Positions 48,300-57,190 are shown, counted from the stretch's first letter. The stretch: DNA of 64,000 nucleotides from Zingiber officinale (GCF_018446385.1 NW_024589881.1:1-64000); one strand, 5' to 3'. Notes: generated from the sequence alone by a model not told the origin. Program-made: numbers and translations.

Positions 48300-48715
48300 A
48301 TTGTTATTATTTAAACTCTATTTTTTTAAAAAAAAATCACATTTTTCTTAATTTTTATGTGTTTTTTTATTTTTTATTAAATTTTTTTATTTTTAAAAGT
48401 TTTTTAATATTTTTATGTTTTTTTTTATGGTTTTTAATTTTTTTATATTTTTTTTATGTTTTTATTATTTTTACATTTTTTATTTTTAATTGTTTTTTAC
48501 ATTTTTTCTATTTTTTTATGGGTTTTGATTTTTTTTCCCCCATTTTTTTATTATTTTTTTTATTTTTATGTTTTTCCTATTTTTAATTTTTTTATGTTTT
48601 TTTTACAATTTTTAAATTTTGCTAAAAGTTTTTATTTTATTTTATTATTTTATTTATTTTTTCTTTACATTTTTCTTTTTTATCGTATTTTTCTCTTATT
48701 CGAGGGTATTTTGGA
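48300..48715 (+). repeat. T-rich low-complexity tract
   Basis: About 400 bp is more than three-quarters T on the plus strand, in runs broken by single A, G or C bases. The apparent Phe-rich frames here are an artefact of composition. Confidence 0.85.
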
Positions 48716-48925
48716 TAAAAAAATTTCGTTAACCCCGGAATCAAGAAAAACCTCAGTTTTCTGAAATTTTTCGATTCCGAGTTGCATGCCCCTTTTGCTG
48801 GCGTGTCGGACATGAAATATTACCCGGGAGTCATCGATTACCTAAATCAAACAAGGTTTTCGTTGAAAATCTTGGATGGAGAACTAAGGCTATCAAGAAT
48901 AACCCTGAACCAAATACACCCTAAG

Positions 48926-49133
48926 GGTGGTTTGTGTGTTTTTCACTTTCATTTTTTGAAAAAACACGCGTTTCTGAAAAATAGTGTTTGATTTATATTT
49001 TTCGTGTCTGTTTTCTAAAAAAAAATAGCTAGCATTTTCTAGAAAAATAGAGAATGACAAAAAGTCATTTTCTGTTTTCTAGAAAACATATATTTTCTAG
49101 AAAATAAAAATGAAAAACGTCTAAACCAAACAC
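48926..49133. mobile_element. hAT-type MITE with 8-bp target-site duplication ACCCTAAG
   Basis: ACCCTAAG occurs at 48918-48925 and 49134-49141. The ends are inverted copies (GGTGGTTTGTGTGTTTTTCA, and in reverse GTGTTTGGTTTAGACGTTTT then TCATTTTTATTTTC). The interior has self-complementary TTTTCTAGAAAA words. An 8-bp duplication is the hAT hallmark. Confidence 0.75.
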
Positions 49134-49431
49134 ACCCTAAGTTTTTCAATCTTCGCAAAACGAGGAAGAAAACTTTTTAATTTTATTAAATAAATTTAGA
49201 CTTCCATATAAATAAAAAGTGCCAAGAAAAATGTTAGGGCTCGATTAATATCTTAAACATAACTAGCTTGACTCTACGGAAATTTTGCACTCGTCATCTG
49301 AGTAAATTGGAGAAGTACATATGGAGACTCATCCTAACCGCTAGCGCACGTTCACTGGTCCGCTATCTATTAAGAAGAAAAATCTTTCATTTATAGTTGA
49401 GTATTAAATTCTAGGTGCATGATCTATTACT

Positions 49432-49645
49432 GAAGAGTCCCCTCGATACGGTCTAGTGGCTAGCATATAAGGTGCTGCCACCATGAGGTCTGGAGTTTGA
49501 ATCTCAACAAAATCAAGATAAATGTCTCTCTTATGTGTCAGTCATTATTCCAAAGACTAGTAGCCATCCGTGATTTACTTCCTCCATATTGACCCTGGGA
49601 CAGATTAACGGGGGTGCTGGGGTGAGCGTATTCACCTTTTGTCAC
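49432..49645 (+). mobile_element. tRNA-derived SINE with 14-bp target-site duplication
   Basis: It has an A-box-like TAGTGGCTAGCATA and a B-box-like GAGTTTGAATC in the first 70 bp, then a 3' body ending GGGGTGCTGGGGTGAGCG...TTCACCTTTTGTCA. CATGATCTATTACT flanks it at 49418-49431 and 49646-49659. Two partial copies of the same 3' body occur at 56363-56488 and 58187-58268. Confidence 0.8.
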
Positions 49646-49767
49646 CATGATCTATTACTAAGAACTACTATACAACTTTATAATTATATATTTGTAAATA
49701 GATTATATAAATTCATGGGTTGATAATTTGATATAACCCCCACCATAAAGGATTAAAAAAAAAGGAA

Positions 49768-49990
49768 ATGGTCTCCGGGATCGCGGTAGGATATTCAGAT
49801 TGTCATCCAAATACTCGTGGTTCAAATCCTAGTTACGGTGTATATGCAAAAATTAAATTTCTCTAAATTAAATAAGAGCATAACTAAAGGATACTGGGTT
49901 TTTGAACTGGCCGTCATGTGCGCTTTCTAATTTATCTTAATGGTCGATGGAAAATTTTCGTGGGACCGAACAAGTCACTTTTAGGGATAG
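49768..49990 (+). mobile_element. Second tRNA-derived SINE-like repeat
   Basis: It begins with TGGTCTCCGGGATCGCGGTA (A-box-like) and contains GTGGTTCAAATCC (a good B box) about 45 bp on. A non-tRNA body follows, containing TTTATCTTAATGGTCGATGG and GTGGGACCGAAC. I found no target-site duplication. The family is different from the SINE at 49432. Confidence 0.55.
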
Positions 49991-49999
49991 CCAACAACA

Positions 50000-50690
50000 C
50001 TAATTAGGATTACTATTTTTTTAAAAAAAATTAAGGAAACAATCTAAACTCTTGGTTTGGCATAGTCCCAGCATGGATAGAGGCAGGCAACCATTAAACT
50101 GTCACCTAGAGGCACTCATTCATCTGCATGGTGAATTGGGGATGTGCCTCGCCAAAACATAGATTAGTCCTCCATAGGACAATTACGTTCCTAAAATTTG
50201 TTGTATTGGTTGGATGAAGAGCCTGGTGTATTATTCTGTATTTGGTTTCTCTGTGCTGTGGATAACACTAATTAGGTTTCTCTGCGCTGAGGATAATACT
50301 GTAATACACGAGAGTGGCGGAGCCACGCTTACCAGGGTGGGAGCCCCATCTAATTTTAAAAATTTGTAAGTAAAATTTTATTTCGATCTCATTCTCATTA
50401 TATTTTAATTCATATGATCCATAGCAATTTTATTTCAATCCTTATATTCCTTCATTAAATATTTAAATTACTAAAAATTTTAATTAAACCTAAATTTCTC
50501 TTTATTTACTACTTCACCTCCCTACATGGACTATCTATCTATCACACTAGCAGCGGGTGCCGCTACCTTCCTTGTCCCTCCTCGTATGCATTTAGCCGCT
50601 ATATGACTAGCACAATCGTGATAAACCTTCTCCTTATTAGTGTGCTATATCTGCAGGATATTACCGTAGCTGCAGTCATGATTCTGCCAT
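50000..50690. other. Intergenic DNA with a 32-bp tandem pair
   Basis: GGTTTCTCTGTGCTGTGGATAA and a near copy GGTTTCTCTGCGCTGAGGATAA lie at about 50245-50300. GTGGCGGAGCCACG (50315) is a word often found at plant repeat ends. No gene is recognisable. Confidence 0.35.
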
Positions 50691-50800
50691 ATCCAACCTG
50701 AGAAATATGATCGCGATCATCCTAACTTTTATCCGCAACGAGATCCAAAGTTAATCATGTGGAAAGTACCTTCGAGGGTGCCTTCCATTATCTTTGTTAA
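50690..50800 (-). mobile_element. LTR fragment related to the LTR at 50995-52703
   Basis: CAACCTGAGAAATATGATC, the TTATCC...CAAGGT/GAGATCCAAAGTTAATC stretch and GTGGAA.GTACCTTC match about 51988-52080 in order and orientation. It is a short, diverged fossil piece. Confidence 0.55.
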
Positions 50801-51138
50801 TACTTTTAAGAAACATTCAAAGTATTTTTCAAATATACTAACATTTTTTTTAAAAAAAAAAAATAGGGTAATAGTAGTTTGGGAAGTACTTTGCAAAATA
50901 TATTTAAAAAATAATAAGCTTTGAAGAATTTCATAATAAGGAAATTCAAAATATAATTTGAAAATATTTTTAAAATTTCTAAGAGTTATTTTCATCTGAT
51001 CGATACACACGTGAGAGGGGGGAGGATGAATCACGTGATTTTCAAAACCTTATTTTATTATTTTTTTAAAAAACACAAGTACGCAGCGGTAAACTAAGTA
51101 AGAAAATGAACACAAAAAAGATGATCGACTTTACTTGA

Positions 51139-51531
51139 TTCATAAACTCTAATACTTAAGCCTGAAGGTTTAGAGTTCGAATCCTGGGGGAGGCAAAAAA
51201 TCCACTGGCCAGGGGTGGAAAGTCCTAGAGAGTAACGACACGGCCAAGGGTCGTCGGTCGACGACATTAGAGGTCGCCAAATGGGCCGACGACATAAGGG
51301 CCGACGGTCGACGACATGAGAGGTCGCCAAATGGGCCAAGAGGGTCGGGTTGTTACAATAAGAGCCGTCGGCCCTTATGTCGTCGGCCCATTTGGCGACC
51401 TCTAATGTCGTCGACCGACGACCCTTGGCCGTGTCGTTACTCTCTAGGACTTTCCACCCCTGGCAGTGGATTTTTGCCTTCCCCAGGATTCGAACTCTAG
51501 ACCTCCAGGCTAAGTAGTAGAGTTTATGAAT
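51139..51531. repeat. Near-perfect long inverted repeat (about 170-bp arms)
   Basis: The left arm (51139-51308) and right arm (about 51364-51531) are reverse complements with only a handful of differences. The identical core runs from AGGGGTGGAAAGTCC through GAGAGTAACGACACGGCC and CGTCGGTCGACGAC to CATAAGGGCCGACGG. The 55-bp spacer repeats part of the arm (GAGAGGTCGCCAAATGGGCC). The outer arm includes GAGTTCGAATCCTGGG, like a tRNA B box. A transcript from either strand would form a long hairpin. Confidence 0.85.
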
Positions 51532-52389
51532 CCTGGTAGTCAAGTAGAGTTTTTGCCTTCCCCAGGGTTCGGAGTCTTCGGCGACTCTTACTTCAAGACT
51601 CAGGTCTCGTGGACCTATCGATGAGTAATCCACTAAAATGTCTCTTCCGGTACCTCCGGAAGAGGGAATCGAGTACAAGGAAAGTTAGAACAAGTGCAAC
51701 ACCCTGTACTTGTTCTTTTGTAATAGTTAATTACAAAGAAATAATTCCGTTACCAACACTTTGAAGTGAGAGAGCTCGTGTGTCGGTCTGTTAGCCGTAA
51801 ATCGAAAATCCTTGGAGTAGTAGTCAGGTGCAGCAGCTTTGCAACAGAGTCGCAGTAGGAGCCCGAAGCAGTTGAAAGGTCGTTTGGATGCGTAGAAGCT
51901 CGTATGAGTGTTGTTCTTGAAGCTTTGGGTGAGCATCCTTATAAAGGACTTGGAGGGTGTCTTCCATAATCATTGAAGGCACCTCCAACCTGAGAAATCT
52001 TATCCTGATTGTCCCGACTCTTATCCATGACAAGGTCCAAAGTTAATCCTGTGGAAGATGCCTTCCAAATCCTCTGAAGGCGCCTTCAAGGGCGCCTTTC
52101 ATCAGCTTTGAAGGCGCCTTCGGATACTGTTCATCCGAAGGCTTTTTGCTCTTTTGTCCTGTAAAAAGATGTTAGTCCAAAACTAAAATATCTACCCTGC
52201 AAAACAAAGTTAACACAGTTATAATAATGAGTAGTAATTAGTTCATGTCCTCCCAAAACCCGGAACTAGTCAATATATCAAATTAGGGATCTGAAATGAA
52301 CCTAACCTAGATTGATGTCTACTGTCCCTTCAACCGGGGCACGTCCTGACTTAGTCACTCTCATCCAGTGACTTATCTTTACTTACCAG

Positions 52390-52610
52390 TTTACTAGATA
52401 TCTGGTCAGTCTGTCGACATATCTGGACTTCCTGCTAGATATCCGGTCAGCCCATCGATCTATTTGGACTTCTCGTTAGATATCTGGTCGGCTCGTCGAT
52501 CTATCTGGACTTCCCTCCAGATATCAGGTGGCCCGTCAACCTATCTAGACTTTCCACTAAATATCCGATCAGCCAGTCGACCTATCTAGACTAACTCTTG
52601 CACACTAGGT
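52390..52610 (-). repeat. About 50-bp tandem units in an LTR
   Basis: Five imperfect copies of a unit containing AGATATCTGGTCAG, then CGTCGATCTATCTGGACTTC on the plus strand. Confidence 0.75.
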
Positions 52611-52709
52611 GAAATGGTTAGACAACAAAACACCTAATTTAACTCACTTGTCATTCATCAAAATCTGAATTAGACTGTTAGTGCAAGTTGCACCAACAAT
52701 AGGTACATG

Positions 52710-53110
52710 GGCCCTACGCTAGGTCGATTGGCCAACCGTTAGGGAGACTGGTAGCTCGGCCCTATGTGATGCCGCTCTTGATGCGGGCCTTCACTCGACA
52801 TCTTACCTGGCCATAAAGGAACATCGTGTCCGATCGGCCCCCATGTCCGATCGGTTGAGGTCGTCGGTCAGGTTACTCAATACTCATCAATGAGGCTGGC
52901 TTACTTGTCCCAGGTTGAGACACAAAGTTCGACTGAGCGGGAGCCTCGGTCGGACACTCACGTCCGACCAGCCAGGAGTCCAGCTTGAGCATGCACCCAT
53001 TATGGTTAGTGCATTTGGCCTCTTATTGACTTTGACCGCCACGTCAGCTGGTTTTCTCCATTTTGACCAACTTTTTGGGGGTACTCTACCTTTATCACCG
53101 TGTCACAAAT
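52710..53110. mobile_element. LTR fragment resembling the Tat-type LTR at 47389
   Basis: GC-rich sequence with GATCGGCC, CCGACCAGCC, TTGACTTTGACCGCCACGTC and a final GTGTCACAAAT. Its composition and word use resemble 47850-48236, but the exact relation could not be established by eye. Confidence 0.4.
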
Positions 53111-53155
53111 AATATGATTACCCCTAGTAGAGATAATAATCTAACAAATTATTGT

Positions 53156-54058
53156 GGCAATTTACTGAACCACGTAATCAAAGTTCTGAAATACCCAAAT
53201 CATGTAAATAAATTTTAAAATGATCAAATCACATATCTAATACCCATTTTACCCCTTGACATTTACTTAACATATTTTCAAAGTACTGTAGCAATCAATT
53301 CATCATTATTATGTGACGATGAACAGTTTTCCCAATCGATTATGTTAATGTAGTAATTGATTTAGTAATATTTTATGACAATGAACAATTTTTCAATGGA
53401 TTGTATTATTGTAGAAATCTATTCAATAATATTATGTGGCGATGAACAATTTTCCTAATCAATTATGTTACTGTAGCAAATCAATCAGTTTCTTCTAAAA
53501 GTGGTTGATGGACCTAGAGATTTCAGAATGACATGAAACAAAGATCTATATGCTCGACTACTTCTTTTAAATGTATTCATACCCTCAAATACCATTTTGA
53601 TATATCGTATTGAGCGCGCCCATTTTTTCAACTCTATTCAGGTATGAGAAATGATATCGGAAGTTCATTTTAAATGATACGACGATGATAATTACTAACT
53701 GACACCACAAACGGGATCCCTAGGCTCCCGCTTTCTGAACATATAAATTTTTGATTTTTGAAATGGTTAAGGTCCATCAGTCAGTTTCGTTCAAAAGTGG
53801 ATGATTGACCTAGAAACATCTGAATGATACACAATTGGGTGTTATTTTCCCTGCTAGTGCTCTTGAATGTATCCATGAAAAAATCATTCATCGTCACATA
53901 ATATTACCGGATAGATTGCTATATTACCTCAATCGATTTGGAAATCCCTTAAGCAAATGCGGAGGGGTAAAATTGACATTGAGAATGTAATTTAACAATT
54001 TTGGGACGTGCATGATTAGATATTTTGAAACTTTGATCATGCGATTTAGTAAATTGCC
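53156..54058. mobile_element. Long-TIR DNA transposon relic (Mutator-like)
   Basis: The left end GGCAATTTACTGAACCACGT then AATCAAAGTT, and the right end in reverse GGCAATTTACTAAATCGCAT then GATCAAAGTT, are inverted copies, and similarity continues for roughly 120 bp. Flanks share AATTATT. Inside are three copies of a unit of about 65 bp with ATGAACAATTTTCC (53290-53480) and a direct repeat of AAAGTGG.TGAT...GACCTAGA (53500 and 53785). There is no transposase frame. Confidence 0.6.
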
Positions 54059-54312
54059 TTAATTATTTTGACATGGAAAATGATTAAAATAATAGTATAT
54101 ATTGTCTTCAGCTTTTTACAAAATTTCAAAAATTATCAAATTACAAAAACTACTCAATCATATATTTATTTTTAATTTCACCCTTATCAATTGACTCATA
54201 TTTTAAATTAGTCAAATTGATTTGATTTTATACCGAAATGTCAGAATTTAATTAAGTCAGTTAAAGTAATTCCTATAAATCCGTATATAATTCATGACAA
54301 TTTGACATTTGG

Positions 54313-54404
54313 TACATAGCAATAAAAGTTCATCTGATAATATTCATTTTTTAAATATTAATTTAATTTAACATATTAAGAATATTTTTTTGAATATAAA
54401 TATG
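54313..54404 (+). repeat. 90-bp direct repeat, copy 1
   Basis: TACATAGCAATAAAAGTTCA...TTTTTTTGAATAT is almost identical to 55237-55328; the two differ by one T and a base near the end. Together they bracket the 830-bp repeat-rich stretch before HyPRP-2. Confidence 0.85.
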
Positions 54405-54468
54405 TTGGAAAAATTAAATTCGCATTCCTCATGTTCTTAAATGATAATTTGACAGTTGGTAGTTGGTA

Positions 54469-55236
54469 CATGGGAAAATTTACATGTAGTCCCTATTGAC
54501 AAACACAATTTTACATGTACTTTCTATTGGAAAAAAACTTTCTTTTCACTCCCTAGTCTAATATATTTATCTAATTGTCCCTGATATTTTAAGTATAAAA
54601 AGTCTAAAAATAAGTATAAATACTCTTAAATTCAGTACATTAAACTAGAATCTAGTATATTTTCTATCAAATTGAGTACAATTCTTTTTCTACCTCAATT
54701 GGATGAAAAATATACTAGATTTTCTTTAAATGATACTCAATTAGATGTAAAATATATTAGATTTTCTTTAAATGATACTCAATTGGATGAAAAATATACT
54801 AAATTTTTTTCAAATGGTACTGAATTTAGAAGGAATTATATTAAATAAGAAAAAAAATCGTACTCAATTTAATAGAAAATATACTCATTCTAGTTTAAAA
54901 TACTGAATTTAATAGGAATTACACTCATTTTTAGACTATTTATATCTAAAATATATGAAGGACAATTTTAATTAAAAATATACTCGATTATACTAGATTT
55001 TCTTTAAATGATACTCAATTGAATAGAAAATATACTAGATTTTCTTTAAATTATACTCATTTTTGGACCTTTTGTACCTAAAAAATCTGAAAGGCAATTA
55101 GGTCATAATATTTGCATGAGGAAATTGAAGCAAATAAAATTTTACATGCAAGAAATGAAAATAAAGTTTTTTATGAGTGAAGATTACATACAAAATTTAA
55201 ATTGTGATTAGAAATTTTTCTCTACTTTACTCTTGC
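54469..55236. mobile_element. AT-rich MITE-like insert with internal tandem repeats
   Basis: The two sides show weak inverted similarity (TTTACATGTAGTCCCTATTG against the reverse of the 55140-55190 region, and CTAATTGTCC / CTAATTGCC). TACAT flanks both ends. Inside (54680-55060) are several copies of a unit near ATACTAGATTTTCTTTAAAT followed by GATACTCAATT. There is no coding capacity. Confidence 0.45.
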
Positions 55237-55328
55237 TACATAGCAATAAAAGTTCATCTGATAATATTCATTTTTTTAAATATTAATTTAATTTAACATA
55301 TTAAGAATATTTTTTTGAATATGAATAT
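55237..55328 (+). repeat. 90-bp direct repeat, copy 2
   Basis: Partner of 54313-54404. It lies about 140 bp upstream of the HyPRP-2 start codon, so it forms part of that promoter. Confidence 0.85.
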
Positions 55329-55409
55329 AGCGATCTCTGTGGCCGTGCTGAGGGGGCAAAAAAAAAAAAACACAGCTGACAGCTGTCCGTAAGGTCGGAC
55401 TATCACCTA

Positions 55410-55466
55410 CACCAAATATTATTTAAGCGGGCAAAAGTAGTAAGCTAGGCCGTTCATCTCATAACC
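55410..55466 (+). promoter_or_regulatory. Putative HyPRP-2 core promoter
   Basis: ATTATTTAAGC (about 55417-55427) is the only TATA-like word at a suitable distance, about 40-50 bp upstream of the ATG. This would give a very short leader. Evidence is positional only. Confidence 0.3.
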
Positions 55467-55961
55467 ATGGAGGCTACCAAGTCCCAAGCCCTCTTCGTCG
55501 CCTCCATGCTCCTCGTCTCCTTCTTCCTCCTCCTCCTCCTCCTCCTCCCCCCTCTTGCTTATGCCTGTGCTGATTGTCCTCCTTCCTCGAAATCCAAATC
55601 CCCCGTCGTCGGTAAACCTCCCGTAATCCCTCCACCAATCACAGTGCCTCCACCGATAACCGACCTTCCTCCGGTGATAAATCCGCCTCCGGTAGGCGGA
55701 AGCACGCTGTCCCCTACGCCCCCTCCAGTGATGAATCCTCCTCCGGCGAGCTTCCCTGTGGACAGGTTCAAGGTTTGGGCAAGGGTGGACTTGTTCGGCG
55801 GCCGTGTCCACATCGAGGTCGGCGATCCGGCGGCCAACCAGTTCTCCCAGATGCCGCAGGGTATAGTGGATCCGGAGGACGCCGTCTGCCTCTGCGCCGC
55901 CATCAAGCTCAAGCTCCTCAGCCTCAACGTCTACCTCGCCCTCCAGCTCCCCCTCGCCTGA
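55467..55961 (+). CDS. Hybrid proline-rich protein, HyPRP-2 (truncated, cysteine-poor 8CM domain)
   Basis: A 164-aa paralogue of the gene at 38679. Residues about 8-31 form a hydrophobic signal (ASMLLVSFFLLLLLLLPPLA). A longer Pro-rich region follows (about 37-93, with PPITVPPPITDLPPVINPPP). Residues about 95-164 align with the eight-cysteine domain. Only C5-x-C6 (VCLCAAIK) remains; C1 and C2 are replaced, the C3C4 pair has become NQFSQM, and TGA (55959-55961) replaces C7, as in copy 1. The trailing GKAPPPGYMNCTV with the C8 cysteine is still readable after the stop. The frame is otherwise open, so a shortened product is possible, but a normal disulfide-bonded fold is not. Confidence 0.7.
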   Translation: MEATKSQALFVASMLLVSFFLLLLLLLPPLAYACADCPPSSKSKSPVVGKPPVIPPPITVPPPITDLPPVINPPPVGGSTLSPTPPPVMNPPPASFPVDRFKVWARVDLFGGRVHIEVGDPAANQFSQMPQGIVDPEDAVCLCAAIKLKLLSLNVYLALQLPLA

Positions 55962-56280
55962 GGCAAAGCTCCGCCGCCGGGCTACATGAATTGCACCGTT
56001 TAGCCAGCCCACCACCTGAGCCACGGCCTATCGATCGTACGCATAAAAAAGTACTGTATCCGATTTAGTGTGTGAAATTGCTTGAATATCAGTGTATTGT
56101 TTTCAGCAAATTAATCTACTGTAATGCCTAATTAAGGGAATTAATGAAGTATGATGATAAATTAATTTCCATTTTGAAACTATTTTTTCTTCGACTATTA
56201 AGTTCGTGATTGTGACGTACTGCAGAATTGGCTGTTCAAGGGGAGTGTTTACGTAGTTCATGATATGTTTTTTTTTTTAC

Positions 56281-56310
56281 TATTTATACGTGTTATCCTT
56301 GCATAGGGTC

Positions 56311-56342
<32 letters not shown>

Positions 56343-56362
56343 ACGGATGTCTCTGAAGAGAC
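56281..56362 (-). pseudogene. U6 spliceosomal RNA retropseudogene
   Basis: Read on the minus strand from 56362: GTCTCTTCAGAGACATCCG, then TAAAATTGGAACGATACAGA and GAAGATTAGCATGACCCTAT and GCAAGGATAACACGTATAAA. This is plant U6 snRNA with a few substitutions, including the ACAGAGA box intact. The last 20 or so bases are missing and an A-run follows. No TATA box or USE (GTCCCACATCG-like) precedes it, so it should not be transcribed by the usual route. Confidence 0.9.
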
Positions 56363-56488
56363 TAAAATCTTATTTGTTAGTCACTATTTCAAAAGTTAAT
56401 AGTCGTCCATAATTTATCTTTTCCGTGTTAATCTTGTGACGGGTTGACGAAGACACTGAAGACGAACGTATTCATCTTTTACCACAAT
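56363..56488 (+). mobile_element. Partial SINE (3' body) abutting the U6 pseudogene
   Basis: TTAGTCACTATTTCAAAAG, TAATAGTCGTCCATAATTTA and CGTATTCATCTTTTACCACA match the 3' half of the SINE at 49432-49645 in order. The tRNA-like head is absent; the sequence begins directly at the U6 5' end. Confidence 0.7.
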
Positions 56489-56586
56489 GATATATTTTTT
56501 TTACTCTTTCTTTTTAAAATGAATACCCTTTGGAAGATTACAAAAATAAGAAGGACTCTTTTATATCTTTTCCTATATTTTTTTTA

Positions 56587-56607
56587 TCATCATCATCATC
56601 ATCATCA

Positions 56608-56668
<61 letters not shown>

Positions 56669-56671
56669 CAT
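56587..56671 (+). repeat. (ATC)n(ATT)n microsatellite
   Basis: About eight CAT/ATC triplets are followed by more than twenty ATT triplets. The homologous position beside HyPRP-1 (39340-39362) has only about seven ATT triplets. Confidence 0.9.
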
Positions 56672-57084
56672 CGAGGGAATAGTAAGGAACTTTACTTTTC
56701 AGGAGAACTTTCCGTCATGCAACTTGGCCGTACGTGGTCCGCAATATTTTTCTTTTTGTCATCAAACTATTTAATATGACCAAACAAATTTATAATTAAC
56801 ATTTATGAGCCAAAATTAAGATAAACATGCCTTGAAAAATATCAAAATCTTCACGATACATTAAAATAGGGAAATTATTCCTCTTGAATAAATTTAAATG
56901 GATTAAATTATTATTTAAAAAAAAAGGAAAATAGTGATAGGAAAATTTTCTCAAGCAAATAAAGTGTAGTTTTAGATCATTAGATGGTCGACTATTTTAA
57001 TTAAAACCCTCTCGCATTTTTAAAACTGAGAAAACGATTGCGATAAAGTAAACTGATCTGCTACCGGAAGAGATAATTAACCCA

Positions 57085-57190
57085 GGCTTGCAGCGGCGGC
57101 GCTGGTGGCGCAGGCGGCGCAGTCGGAGTTGGTTGTACCGCTTTGCCCGGAGGAGGACTTGTTGGTGGTGGTGGTGGTGGTGGTGGTGCA
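57085..57190 (-). pseudogene. Proline-rich coding relic
   Basis: The minus strand reads APPPPPPPPTSPPPGKAVQP then TPTAPPAPPAPPLQAW, with no stop over about 35 codons. GC content is far above the flanks. It may be a fragment of a proline-rich cell-wall protein gene, or simply a CCA/CCG repeat. No start, signal peptide or further exon is visible. Confidence 0.35.

Larger units (their letters stand above)
50995..52703 (-). mobile_element. Copia-type LTR carrying an inserted inverted repeat
   Basis: On the minus strand it starts TGTTGGTGCAACTTGCACTA near 52702. It contains five units of about 50 bp with GATATCTGG/AAGTCCAGATA words (52390-52610), then GGCGCC-bearing segments (52060-52140), and ends near TCACCCCCCTCT-like sequence close to 51000. 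No internal region is attached. It is probably a solo LTR or a fragment, and a fossil. The inverted repeat at 51139-51531 lies inside it. Confidence 0.6.
55460..57080. repeat. Segmental duplication, HyPRP copy 2 with 3' flank
   Basis: Homologous to 38660-39775. It is longer because it gained the U6/SINE composite (about 56257-56490) and an expanded triplet microsatellite. The match ends near GATAAAGTAAACTG...CTACCGGAAGAG (57045-57075). Confidence 0.8.

Noticed and set aside
48359-48764. Phe-rich hydrophobic frames resembling membrane proteins
   Set aside because: Produced by the T-rich low-complexity tract.
51094-51678. 194-codon minus-strand frame across the inverted repeat
   Set aside because: It reads through a palindrome (repeated VVDRRPLCRRPIW-type motifs in both halves) and has no family match.
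55419-56024. 201-codon minus-strand frame opposite HyPRP-2
   Set aside because: Although longer than the HyPRP frame, it is the reverse of repetitive CCNCCN codons and shows no family similarity.
56281-56362. Functional U6 gene
   Set aside because: The 3' end is missing, an A-run follows, and there are no USE or TATA elements at the required positions.
56444-56779. His/Tyr-run frame
   Set aside because: Translation of the ATC/ATT microsatellite.
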